64,000 bases of DNA from Takifugu bimaculatus (Eukaryota; Chordata; Actinopteri; Tetraodontiformes; Tetraodontidae), in the NCBI GenBank assembly GCA_004026145.2, contig CP034980.1, positions 124,001 through 188,000 of the forward strand, in the 5' to 3' direction. Position numbers and translations under genes: made by a program. The notes under the pieces were generated by a model that did not search any database, was not told where the DNA came from, and worked only from the letters and a program-made list of their open reading frames with translations. Within the stretch, counting starts at the first letter, position 1. Every line of letters begins with the position of its first letter. This document shows, one piece after another, positions 25,334 to 37,200 of this stretch.

Positions 25334-26764
25334 ACAGGCGAAAGTGCCGATGCCCGAGTTCAAAGATCGCGAGTGGGTGCTAGCGTAGCAGAAGGTTGTT
25401 AGCGATGTGCTCAAACGACCACAGGAGAAAACAAATTTAGCAGGAGCTAACGTCAGGCAGAGGCGCGTTGCCATGGAGACGATGGGGGGGGGGGGAGGAG
25501 TCCTCCAGAAGAGCTGGAATTCAGAGGCACCAGAGATCCCGATATTAAACAGCTCGGCAAAATAAATAAAAACTTTGTTTCGTATGAGCAGCAGAAAAGT
25601 TCGGTACCTGTACTTTTTTAAGTCCTTTTTTTTTTTTTTTTAAATAATCTCTGCTGCGGCTGTGTCCCAGTTTTCCCCCTCGAAGAGCATTTGAGGTTCG
25701 CCGGAGCTGAACAAACCCTCCGGATCTGGACGGAATAACACCGCAGGTTTCAGCGTCTGTTTGAGATTCATCCGACATGATTGTGTCCAGTTGCAGGAAG
25801 CTTAAAATATTGACATTCTTTTAAAAAGGTTCAGTTTCTCCAGGAGGTCAAGGGAAGCTCCTGAGGAGCGCAGGGGTCAAAGGTCGCCGCCACTGCAGCC
25901 TTTAGCATCCTTCAATAGAGCTGCCAAAGGCTTTAATGTTGACGTTGGGACAGACAGAAAGCTGTCTCTATGTTGGAATAGAGAAGGCAGGAAGGTGGCA
26001 CGCAAGAGAGGCACAATGCTAACTGCTATGCTAGGCTAGGTTTACGTAATCTGGTTGATTGACACCTCCTGGATCCGCCTCCTCGCCCCAGCGATGTCGT
26101 CATCTCATCTGTCTCAGAACTGACCTGGCTCCCAGAACTGTTGGTGCAAAGCTAACGGCGGCTAAAGCTAAAGCTCTCTATCGTATCAGGGAAGCCGTCG
26201 TGCGCTGGTGGCGGAGAACGATCAAAGATTCCGGCTCGGTATCTGCTGGGAAAACTGTTTTCCTGTTATTCTTGTGGCACCGACCTTCGTTTTCAGTGTT
26301 TGGATAAAAAAAAACAAGCTAGCCGACGGATTTTCGCCACCATTTCAGCCTCCATTTATAGCGGGGCAGCGCTTCCTGCTATTGTGTGCCAGGAAAAGGC
26401 AGAAACCCGAGCTCGTGTCTCCTCCGGCCTGGAAAAACTAAAGATCCCATAATGAGCTCCCTGGGCCGTGCTCCTCGTAGCGCTCACCAGATCGCTCTTC
26501 CTCCCGACGCGGCCAAAACTTTTGATAAAAAAAAGACTATCAAAAATCCAACCGGCAGCCAAGAGGTCCTCAACCAGGAGTGGTTCTGGATCTGGGAAGT
26601 CACATGAGACCGTGATCCGGGCCGGGAAGCCTCGGAGCTTGGCTGCAGACATCACAGTGCTGTCAGAGGAAGCTTTTCATTGCTGCAGCTCATCAATAAG
26701 CCGCTAACGCGGCGCAGAGCTTCCAGCAGTCACGTCTTCCTCCTGAGAGGAGCAGGGAAGCGTC

Positions 26765-26814
26765 GCTCCGCCCTCCACGCCGTCGCTGACCCGCTCCAGC
26801 GTGGAGGGCGGAGC
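26765..26814. repeat. perfect 16-bp inverted repeat
   Basis: GCTCCGCCCTCCACGC at 26765-26780 is matched by its exact reverse complement at 26799-26814, with an 18-base loop. The arms are GC-rich and carry a GC-box-like core. Confidence 0.85.
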
Positions 26815-27242
26815 CTCCCGGTCCGTAATGGTGTCCCCGGAGAGTTTAGGGCAGATCCTGGAGGAAAGTGGAGCTCCAGGAGAAGCTTAGCGAGCGATAG
26901 CCAAGACGTTCTGAAGCAAAAACAGTCTCTTTTCGGGGGTTAGCGTGTCGATGGCTAACGGGTTAGCCTGCGCTTTCATTTCCTCTCGACCATCCAAACT
27001 CACTTCCTGCTTCTGTAATTGCTGCTCTGCGGTCGCGTTTAAAGTCGCAACAGTGAATCAAAGAGGGGAACGTAAAGAGAAGCCTTTAAAAACGTCTGCG
27101 GGCTCGACGCAAACAACACAAAAACAGCCGACAACAAACGTTGTTTCATGACCGTCCCGGGGAGGAACCACAAGCTTAGCATGTTTAGCTTATATTATAA
27201 TTAATATTTGACCGTTGATCCTTTAATAGGGGAATAAAAGTG

Positions 27243-27540
27243 CTGATGTCATAATGACGCTAACACTGATGTCATGATGACGCTAACACTGATGTCATGG
27301 TGACGCTAACACTGATGTCATGGTGATGCTAACACTGATGTCATAGTGATGCTAACACTGATGTCATGGTGATGCTAACACTGATGTCATGGTGACGCTA
27401 ACACTGATGTCATGGTGACGCTAACACTGATGTCATAGTGACGCTAACACTGTTGTCATGGTGACACTAACACTGTTGTCATGGTGACGCTAACACTGAT
27501 GTCATAGTGACGCTAACACTGTTGTCATGGTGACGCTAAC
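27243..27540. repeat. 23-bp minisatellite, about 13 copies
   Basis: Units of the form TAACACTGATGTCATGGTGA plus CGC or TGC repeat head to tail with single-base variants (GTCATAGTGA, CTGTTGTC). There are no unique spacers, so it is not CRISPR-like. Confidence 0.95.
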
Positions 27541-28185
27541 CTCTGAGCCTTTGTCATATAAACTGTCATTTCACATTATCACTCATGTGTGTGTCCACGC
27601 ACGCACACACACACACACACACGCGCACACACACCAAATATCACATATTCTCCACCGTGACCAGAACCTGACACGAGGCCACTGTGGACCAAAGAAAATA
27701 GGAGCTCTGAAGTGGTGGAAAATCTTAGAGTGAAAATCTCCAGGTTACATAAAAAACAAAAACACACTCGACTGTCAAATGAAATAAATGTATAAAGGAC
27801 GTATGTTCAGATCCCAGCGATTCCAGCCCCCGATGGGACCTGGAATAAGAATTAAAGGGCCTCATGAAGCCCAAATGACTGAGCCCAGTCACATGACCCG
27901 CGTCCACGTCCCGTTACTGTAAACGTGGGACGACATCGCCGGTCACATGACCCCCCCCCCCCCCGCTCAGGCTCCCAGGAAGAGCAAAGCTCCAACATCT
28001 GTGAGACATCGCCTCCCATTATACTCTCAAAAGTCTCGGTTTTCAGGGGAACCATTTATATAAACGCCATCGGAACCGGCCCGTTTGGGCCGACCCCCGC
28101 GCGTAATTACAGGAAACAATCGTCACAAAAACCATCAATCAAAATGCATCCTGACATCAGCAGCAGCAAACCAGAGAAACATAAA

Positions 28186-28245
28186 AACCAGCACAGTTAG
28201 CATAACAACCAGCACAGTTAGCATAACAACCAGCACAGTTAGCAT
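28186..28245. repeat. 21-bp tandem repeat, about 3 copies
   Basis: AACCAGCACAGTTAGCAT followed by AAC is repeated three times head to tail, the last copy changing after GCAT. Confidence 0.85.
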
Positions 28246-28500
28246 GAAGAAGCTAACTCACCAGGATGTAGCACAGCACCGAAGGGCGAATCAGCTCCTT
28301 CAGAACCAGAAAATGGCCTGAAACCATCCAGGAACATGACGAACAGCTAGCCAACAACCTTCTGCGTGATGCTAGCAAAGGCAGCTAATGTTGGCATGCT
28401 AGCAGACTGACACAGAAAATGGCTGCTTCCTGGGCCGGACTGTTAAGTGGGTGCAGGTGTGCAGGTGTGGCTGGAGCAGAAAGGAGCGCCGCACCACACC

Positions 28501-28519
28501 TGGCCACCGGGGGGCGCTA
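28501..28519 (+). promoter_or_regulatory. near-perfect CTCF motif
   Basis: TGGCCACCGGGGGGCGCTA differs at one base from the 19-base vertebrate CTCF consensus as I know it (TGGCCACCAGGGGGCGCTA). It has the same orientation as the site at 25319. It lies about 10 kb beyond the 3' end of fat4 and could be a domain boundary anchor. Confidence 0.6.
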
Positions 28520-29481
28520 GAGGTCGCATGTGGAAATGAGCCGCGACGAACCACAGCATCAAGAGGAGGTGAAACAGAAATCTGACATGATGAAATACAC
28601 CAAAACATTAGCCTAGCCTAGCTAAAATGTTAGCGTCCCAGTATCAGGAGGTCGGTTTGATGGGCTGGATCAAACCCGAGGGAGGCTGGTTCCTGGATCC
28701 GCTGGCGGAGCCCCGTTCAGCTCCTCGTTATCCGGGACGCGCGGCGGCGCCGCTGACAGCAGCGTCCGCCGTCTCCGACCTTGATGACTTGGATATCAGC
28801 GCGTCTCTGATGGATCGCCCTGTTTTTGCCAGCAGATGCAGCTTTTCCGAGATCGGAGCCAGAGGAGCGTTTAGAGGAGCAGTAAAGCCATCAGCTTCCA
28901 TTATTCCGGCCCTAACTCAGAGGGGAGGAATTCTCTGCTATCTAAGAACCTCCCAGTGCTTCTAGAATCCCAAATCTAGACCATCCCGAGGAGAACCGTG
29001 CTAACGCTAACGGGCTAGCAGCTCATTTCGCCACGCGTCCAGCAGTTTTCATTTACGGGCGGCGCCGCGGCACATCTGCCCGTCGGGCCCGTCACACGTT
29101 CATGGGTCGGAGGAATGAGCAGCCCGGTTACCGTATCCAGGCAGTTTGGAATTTTCGGAGGCTTCCGATGTCTTACTGACGGCTGGGATGGAGCCTGGGC
29201 GTGTTGTGGGGGCGGGGGGGGGGGGGGGGTTCCTTATGTTTGGTAGCTATAGTTCTGGTTTTTGACCGTCAATACATACATGGAAGATTAATCCAGTTAA
29301 AATCCTTGGAAAAAATTCTTGGAAAAAACAATCCGGTTGCGTCGTTTCCCAATTTATTCGATTATTCCGACATTTGTGAGTGTTTGAGGACACTTTTGAT
29401 GCAGGTTCTGCCTTTTGGTCGAGAGAATTCTCCAGGTTTGGCCACTGTCGCGCGAGCTAACGCTAGCTGTTACCATTAACA

Positions 29482-29520
29482 GTGGGCGTGGCTGCCCAGC
29501 AAGCATTAAGCCACGCCCAC
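29482..29520. repeat. perfect 12-bp inverted repeat
   Basis: GTGGGCGTGGCT at 29482-29493 is the reverse complement of AGCCACGCCCAC at 29509-29520. The CCACGCCCACATG word recurs near 29672. Confidence 0.8.
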
Positions 29521-30834
29521 ATGTCACCACAGGTTCATGGAACCTGATGGATTTTGTTGTTTCTAACTGATTCTTTGAAACTTTTCCAACCTCTGCTGGA
29601 GTTTTCCCATCTTAATCTTTTCTTTGATCAGTCAAAGAGATAAAAGAGGAGACATTACTCACGGGGAGCCACGCCCACATGATGGATTTTATTAGCTAGC
29701 CTCTCCAAGTCATTAAAAGATGGATGAAAACTGGCTCCTCGGAACACTTTCATACTTTTTTTTTTGCCTTTTCATCTTGTCTTTGATCAATCAATCAGAT
29801 AAAAGATGAAAGAAATCTGGACATTGTTCACGTAACTTTACATCCTGATAAGGAAAAATTATTGTTAGCATTATGGCTAACCTGACACTTCCAGGTGGGA
29901 GGTCTTTTATAAGGATTTTATAGATCTGCTTTGGAAAGTTCAGAGGAGTGAAGCTTCCCAGCTGGAGACCAGCGGCTCCGCCAGCCAATCGGAACGCCGT
30001 CGACTCTTTTAAAGGGTTTCGAGCGTCGTAAACAAGACGCCCGAAGAGGCCGGAGAGGCATCGGCGTGGGGACGGCTCAGCGGGGGGTCGGACGTGGTCG
30101 GGGTGGAGACGGTGAGACAGGAGAGGTGATCGGAGTGTGCGACCCTCGACCTTTGAACCCTCCTCACCACTCGTCTCCTCCCCCTGAACTCAGGGGCGGA
30201 GCTAATGAAGCCCGCCGCCCTAAAACCCGGTTTCTGAAGGCTTCATCCCAACATTCCAGCCGATTTCCTCGTCCATCGGCACCTGACACCCGTCCGACCA
30301 CCTTTGACCCAGAAACATCCACTTTTCCGCTAATCCGCCGGGATATTAAGTGGAATTCTCTGTTCCCTCCCTCCAGGACTTGGACCAATCACAACTGAGT
30401 CATCTTTGGCATCTTAATGTCCGAGTGACATCAGCAGTGACCAAGGAAAACACTCGGACCGCGGAGGAGTTCTGCTTTGTTATCGGAACCTTCTGGGCCT
30501 CATCCGACTGCAATAAATTGGAATTAGATGAATCGGAGTGTGTAATAAAGGCTGGGGCGGGAGAACAAACGGGTCTGGGAGTCGAACCCGCGGCGTTGAC
30601 GCTGTGTGGGACGGTGGCCGCGTTCCATCCATCGTAACCACCCTCTGATGGAGGAACGGGACCAGAACCAACCAGAGCCGCTTTATTTCCCAGCAGGCAC
30701 TGCAGGCGAGGCCGTGGACGGAGGATTAAGGAAGTGGTGAGGTATTGTTCCTGGACGACCTGGATCCAAACCTCTGGCGCTGAGGACGGCGGGAGAGAGC
30801 CGAGATCAGAACCTGAAAGTTCTGTTTAATCAAA

Positions 30835-30906
30835 AGTTCCACTTCCTTCCGAAAATCCCTAAAACACTTTTAAGTCCTTGAAAGTTTCTGTAAAGGAAGT
30901 GGAACT
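30835..30906. repeat. 14-bp inverted repeat within a possible dispersed repeat
   Basis: AGTTCCACTTCCTT at 30835-30848 pairs exactly with 30893-30906 across a 44-base loop. The surrounding 30840-31110 contains GTCCTTGAAAG, GCCTTGAATTTGA and AAAGTCCTTGAATC, words I associate with a diverged dispersed repeat in fish. Confidence 0.45.
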
Positions 30907-30953
30907 GGATCAGCACAAACCTCAAGTGCTTTTTTGGACCAGAACCAGGCAGT

Positions 30954-30965
30954 GATGACGTCATC
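30954..30965. promoter_or_regulatory. CRE-like palindrome GATGACGTCATC
   Basis: A 12-bp perfect palindrome holds the full TGACGTCA site bound by CREB/ATF factors. No promoter is recognised nearby. Confidence 0.25.
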
Positions 30966-31352
30966 GATCAGCTGGTCCTGGAAAACTCTTCACTGGTCAG
31001 GAGGAACCACGGAATGACACATCCGGAATTCTTCTTCTCCAAAAACTCTTTCAAAGCTTCTTTTGAGTGCCTTGAATTTGAGCCGGTCCTGGAAAGTCCT
31101 TGAATCGGGTTTGTGGACGACGTGGGAGCTCCTGCCTGTGGACCTGGGGGGGGGGGGCAGAAAGCAAATATTTACCCAGCGGGTTTAATTAGTGCCACGA
31201 TTTGCCTATGAAATGAAGCATCTCCTTCATAACTCGCAGCAACACACACACGGAACGCCGCACATGCAAAAATAGCAACAATGTGGAAGCAATTGATGCT
31301 AATTAGGCTTTTATTTATGGTCCAATTATTGGCCACATTTGAATTGTTGACG

Positions 31353-31404
31353 TCCCCCCTCCCCCCCTCTCCCCCCCCCCTCCCCCCTCCCCCCCTCTCT
31401 CTCT
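31353..31404. repeat. 52-nt homopyrimidine tract
   Basis: An unbroken C/T run, mostly C, ends in (CT)n and continues as CT-rich to about 31425. Such tracts can form triplex DNA. Confidence 0.9.
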
Positions 31405-32366
31405 GCGTCTCTGTGTCTCTCTCCCATGATCAAAGCGTGAGTCCTTGAATAGATGCTAATCGAGCATTTCGCTTGTCCTCACAGAGTGGGTCAAACCTCT
31501 CTGAGCCAAAGAAAAGCAGCCAATCAGGGGTCTACGTGGACACAATTAGCACAAATTAAGAGCGGCTTTCACGACGGCGCTCCTGTTTGACCCGGAGACG
31601 CCGCCCCGTTCTCCCCCTGACCGTGATCTCACCGCCGCCAGCTCACAAGAACCTGACTGAGGTTCACGTTAATACCCAGAAAACAGCCAAAAAATGCCAA
31701 GAATGTGGCTTTAATACCATTTCCAGCGTCTAATTCCGGCCCGGTTGCGGCCTGAGGTGCTGCTTCTGCCGCCCTCGTCCCTCCTGAATCTTAACGAGCT
31801 GGGATGTCGCCGCCCGGGCCGAGCCGAGGAGACAAGGTGCATTATGTAGGTGGGAGGTAACCGCGCTATTGGGGGACAATTAGCATGAAGCCCGGAGCTT
31901 TGGAAGTGGTGCGGGAGAATGAAAAGATTAGGACTGGAGAATGATAGCAGGGCCTGGGAAAATCCAGGAGGAACCGGCCGATCCAAGGAGCCAGCGCACG
32001 AACAATGAGGCGGCGGCTGGTTCTTTTCCCCGTCGTGTGAAAGCTGTCAGCGGAGTGAAGGGGCGGAGCCTAACACAAACGATTCACGGAGGAGAAGTCC
32101 ACCAGGTGTTTGCTAGCAGCAGACGCTGTTAGCGCCCCTATTGTGAGGATGGTTTTAATGAGATGCTGCTGTGGTTCAGTTTCCTCTGAAAATATCGCGC
32201 AAATGCATCATTCTTTAAGCTACCGGCGCCCAAATCTGACCGCGGCGCCAGCTTCTCGCTAGCTGGAGCGCCGTTCACGCACGACAACGGACACGGCTCC
32301 ATAAACAAAGGTCCAAAGGTCAAAGGTCTCGCTGAATTGGAGTTTTTGAACATTATCACTGACCAG

Positions 32367-32609
32367 CACGATGCTAGCATGGGGTTGGGGGGCGGAGCAC
32401 GATGCTAGAATGGGGTTGGAGGCGGAGCACGATGCTAGCATGGGGTTGGGGGCGGAGCACGATGCTAGAATCGGGTTGGGGGCGGAGCACGATGCTAGAA
32501 TGGGGTTGGGGGCAGAGCACGATGCTAGCATGGGGTTGGGGGCGCAGCACGATGCTAGCATGGGGTTGGGGGCGCAGCACGATGCTAGCATGGGGTTGGG
32601 GGCGGAGCC
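32367..32609. repeat. 30-bp minisatellite, 8 copies
   Basis: The unit begins GATGCTAGCATGGGGTTGGG and ends GGCGGAGCAC. It recurs exactly every 30 bp from 32401, with a 31-bp first copy at 32370. As 30 is divisible by three and no stop occurs, both strands show 10-residue repeating frames; these are artefacts. Confidence 0.95.
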
Positions 32610-34260
32610 TGTGCCAGCAACCTATTCCGGTCTCCCATTAACCTAAAAGTAGAGAAAAGCTGCGATCCAACGCAGAACCTGCTGGTTTGGTGCTACGTCG
32701 CGCCCCCACTTTTAATATTCTAGATTTTATGCTAACGGTTGAAGGTCGGACAGACGGTATATTTCACTGCATCTGGAGGGAACAAACGAATGCTGAGATT
32801 AATCTGATATTTTTCATCTTCTATTCGCCCATCAGTCATCACACGGTTCTGTTCCCCCTCACAGGTAACATCTGGCGTCCCCGCTCTTGACACGGGAGCA
32901 TATAGATCATCTAGTACACGTCCGTACGGACTCGGTCGGCCGGATCGGTTCAGATAATAGCGGCCCGGCCCCATCGCAGCGCTGCCAACTCCCAGTTCTC
33001 CCAGCCCTGCCAAGTCGGAATGTCGGAAACAGCTTATCCACGCCGGCGTTGCAGATTGTGACACTTATCCTGTTGCCGTTTCCTCCAGGCATCAGATCCA
33101 ATCACCGTCCGAGGGGCCAGGACCCGGAAAAGCAGCGGAAAGGTCAAGAGGAGCGAAGAGCCGCACGCTGCACGAGCGCACACCTGCGCGCACGTACGAG
33201 CGGAAAAATCCCAACATGGAGTCTGCTGAGAAATATGCGGTAATTCCGTGTAGCAGCTGTTCCATAAACATGCTACAACAGCGCTACGTTAGCCCGGCTT
33301 GTTGTGTGGAGGTCGTAAAACAACCTGAAAAAGAGGACGAGTGTTTATTAAAGTCAGAGTCTGGTTTCCTGAGAAGAACTTTGGTTTTCTCCTGTTTACG
33401 TGTTCCTGAGGTCACGGAGCGACGGGGGAGTTTTCCTGTGAAGTTTTGGAGCCGCCGGCCTGGTGGAACACCGTAATGTGATTAAAGTTGTTGTGTTTGG
33501 TTGTTTTCCTTCTCTGTTGGTTTCAGCTGCGACTCTGCTGAAGGCCTGGAGGTAGAAGCTGTCTCGGCTCTGCTTGTTTTCCGTGGAAAATGATGCACAA
33601 ACATCTGAAATGTAAATAGCGAAGCTCTGGTGGGACTCGGGGCCGTCGGCTTCTGATGAACCGAGTCGCTTCTTGTCAAATCTGAAAGCAACGTGGAGGT
33701 TGTGTCGACCATTTGCAGCTATTGCAGGTGCACGTTTGCCTTTTCTATTTATTAAAATCACATTTCAGTGCAGGAGCTCTGCAGGTGTATGTTAGCTTCG
33801 TCATTAGCATCTATTAGCCTCTCCGTATTGGGGGATTTGAAAGCTCCGCTGGGGTCCCCCGAGCGACCATGATGAAGGCCAGCAGACAGAACCGGCCCGC
33901 CTTGTCCTGAGGCCAGTTGTTACTGGGACGGAGCTCCACTCACCAGCGCCTTCACATGCTGGAAAATGCTACATGATGAAGGATCGCTAAGATCAGGGAG
34001 GACCGTGGAAGCTGCCCAGAGGGTTCAGCACTCCCAGACTGGAGAGGAAGAAAAGTTGCAGGTCTGTTTATCAGGTAAACAAATACTGTTGTTCAGAGAG
34101 AAGGGTCCGGCCCGTTTACCGCCTCGCCACAGCACCAGAACTGCTACCGGCCGCGGCACCATGAAGCCCAGAAGGGGAGCACAGAGCATCGGCTGTGCTA
34201 GCGAGGCTAAAATAGCCTGAAAAGATTTTTTTACATTTGTGAAGGAGATGCCGTCACTGC

Positions 34261-34290
34261 CTGGAGACACAACAATCCGAGTGTCTCCAG
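34261..34290. repeat. perfect 10-bp inverted repeat with 10-base loop
   Basis: CTGGAGACAC and GTGTCTCCAG are exact reverse complements around a 10-base loop; a short stable hairpin is possible in RNA. Confidence 0.8.
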
Positions 34291-37200
34291 AGCTGGAAAG
34301 ATGCTTTGGTTGCTCCAGGTTTTTATAATCAAGCAACAATGTGCCGACCTCAAAGCCCGAAAAGACTTAATTAGCATAAAATCCAGCAATGGGGGGAGCG
34401 TTGATGATTCAGAGCTTCAAACATTTCTGCTGTCATGAATTTGCATCAGTTGTCTGCTCTCACCTGAGCCCTGCAGGGCTCCGTAGGATCAGGCTGGTGT
34501 CGCTAACGGACACGCAGCCAAACACTCTGCGCGTTAGCAGCAGTTTCTTCTGTAGCTTGATTAACGTTTGATAAGGAAAACACATTTAGGAAGGTCCATC
34601 AGCACCAAGTTTGATTTGTGGGTCTGTAATGATAAACAGCCACCAGACACGGAACTTTGCTCTGTTCTATCAAAAATCCTAAGGCTACGCTAAGCTAAGA
34701 AGCTAATGCTAATAAAAAAGGGCAGGAAAGACGATCTCTCTGGCGCCAACCTTCTCCTGCCCAGTTAAACTCAGTAAAATGCTGCAAAGCAACAGCGCTA
34801 ATGAGTTTTTATAGGTAAATAAACACAGTAAACGATGCCTAAACTGGCCCTAAAAACACGCTGAAAATCAATCACTGACAAGAGAAAGTCCAGTTTTCGG
34901 AGTTCAGAACCAGGACTGTGGTCAAATTGACGCAACAAAATCTCTCTGGCGGGAACAAACCGTGTTTTTGGGTCTTTTCAGGCAGAAAAGTCTGATTTTT
35001 GTGGTCAAATGTTCTGGAAAACAAAAATCAGCTCTCTCATCTGTTCCACATCAACATTTATCAACTCTCCTCATTTCTTCACGATTAAACGCTACTTCTG
35101 GTTGTTCCACTCGGGGGTCAGAGTTCAGGGTGGCTCCGCCCCTTTAGCGTCCCAGTGAGTGAATGCACAGGTGATGTGTGTGTATGTGTCCTCATCTTGT
35201 AACCCCACCCCCCCCCCCCCCCCCCCCCCCACCGTGAAGGCTGTCATCGTTCTCTCTCTCGGCTGAACTCAGGTCAGCGTAACCACCGAGGTCCGTTGTG
35301 ACACAGCGGAACAGGTGGCGGCGGCGGCGGCGGCGAGTTTGCCCGCAAATGAGAAAACAAAACAGCCAAATAACTGAAAGAGCAAAATGTCACAGGCGGG
35401 ATCGGAACCAGATGCGAAGGACGGGACGGGGCGATGCTTTCTGGTTAGCATCTGTCGCGCAGGTTACGAACGCTCCCAAGCCGGCGGCGTCCAGCTTCAT
35501 CAACGTTCTTCGGCACCAGAGAAGAAGAACAAACCACAAAGTGGGAAGAAGAAAGGCTGCTAATCCGGAGATGTCATCGTCTTACTCACGCTGACATCCA
35601 TCTTTCTCTTTCACTTCACAGCAGCGCCGAGCTTTCATGTGCCTCGACAGACGTCAGCTGGCGGGCGCTCAGACGGAATCGTGGCTTCGATGTTCGGAGC
35701 TGCTCAGCTTTGAGGCAGATGGGATCCGGAGTGTGCCACAAGGATCGGGGGATAATTTGTGAAGTGCTAAACGTTATTTCACACGTAAAGGCCTCGGAGG
35801 GGCGACCCGACATCTGCCCAGTACGAGTCCAGAAGGGCGGTCCGAGGGGAACGAGATCCCAGGAAAGGTTTTGTCTTATTCGCACGTTTGCAGACGATGG
35901 CCACGTATTTCCTTGAGCGCAAAACAAAGGACGTAACCAAAGAGACGGCTGCGTCCTTCCCATCGGAGACGTTGGACAGTAAACATCTCTACCCTGGACT
36001 CCTGCTTCCAGGTAGCCTACATGCTACTGAGTTGTTGGATCGTCGGGACCCAGAAAGTTCCTAATATTTACACCAAAGCTGCATCTTTGTGTTTGTAATA
36101 TCGGAGATGGTGTTGTAAATATTGGAGGATGGGAGGCAGATGTTTGGGTATGAAGCCAGGCTTGTTTTAGCTGTTTTAGCAGCTACAGCTAGCTTCTTTT
36201 CGAGCCGAGCTGGTCTGTCAGCTAAGGCTAAAAAAGGAAGCCCTTTCCATACTGCTGAATTAGCATCTATGCTAAAACCCATCAATGGTGCTCTGCGAGG
36301 GCAATGGCCTCCAATTCACCTCAGTTAGGACAAAAAAATATCCAGAGCCTTCTGCAAAATCGAGATTTGATTTTAATGATTAGGATTGAACCCAGAGGAA
36401 GTGGAGCTTTTGTTTCACATGTTTTCATAGCTTTTAGCTTCAGCCACTTCCAGATTTTATCCTCGTTCTTCGCTTTTGTTAATGGAGTGTCTCTTGGCTT
36501 TTGGACGCTCTGATAAAAACAAGTAAGTTGAAGAGGACACGGAGGGATCTGGGAATGATCATCGCTCCAACCTGTTACATGAAAAATATCCTCAGAAGCC
36601 GAGAGTTTCTGGGATAGACGGAGAGAATCTCGGATTTGGTTTCGCTCTCTCTGTGAGCTGGAGTTTCTAAAAAGGTCAATCTTGTTTCACACACATTCAC
36701 AGTCAAATTAGAAGCACCACCGACCTATGAGGACACGAGCCAACACATTCCTCGTTTGGTTGAATGTGCTTTTAATTACCATCATTTAAGTGAAACAGAG
36801 GGAGGCGCTGCAGCTGTGCGAAGACGCCCCACAACAATCAATCTTTATTTAATTAAAAGGCTTTTTGGGCCTTTGCGGTCTCAAACTTTCTATTTCAAGG
36901 ATGTCAATCGAGGCTCGGAGCCACATCCGTCTTCCAAAAACTCGAGAACCTCTTAGGTCAACATGGAAAACCGTCTTAATGGGAATTGTGTTTCGATGAC
37001 ACGGAGGAAAAAGAAAGAAGTCAGCACTGCCTCTGAGCTCCCTGGGAAAAGACGGCTCCCTCACACCTTCCCTCGGTCTGAGAAACACATTATGGACGCG
37101 CGTCTTTTGGAAACCACTTTGCTGGAGTCTGATGGCGATTTTACAGGTTTCAACGGCTGCTCGGCGTTCCCATCAGGCCGCTTCACATCTCCCACAAATA

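Larger units (their letters stand above)
21784..27242. other. downstream flank; CpG-rich patches, no gene seen
   Basis: No supported gene. 22480-23340 and 24690-25030 are CpG-dense, with a NotI-type GCGGCCGC near 22804 and a GC box next to TTAAA near 22546-22561. Homopolymers: C12 at 25191, G12 at 25484, A18 at 24624, T16 at 25626. A CTCF-like site is at 25319-25333. Confidence 0.45.
27541..32366. other. downstream flank with microsatellites; no gene seen
   Basis: (CA)n at 27600-27634, C14 at 27951-27964, a 21-bp repeat at 28186-28245, G15 at 29215-29229, G12 at 31146-31157 and a 52-nt pure pyrimidine tract at 31353-31404. 31155-31352 is an AT-rich island that looks like a conserved non-coding element. 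No coding region is supported. Confidence 0.5.

Noticed and set aside
27243..27540. CRISPR-like direct repeats
   Set aside because: The 23-bp units abut each other with no unique spacers; it is an ordinary minisatellite in a vertebrate genome. The same applies to 32367-32609 and 49509-49826.
30575..30600. Minus-strand GGGTTCGACTCCC resembling a tRNA B box
   Set aside because: Only three T-stem pairs form cleanly and no matching acceptor stem was found; at most a tRNA-derived relic.
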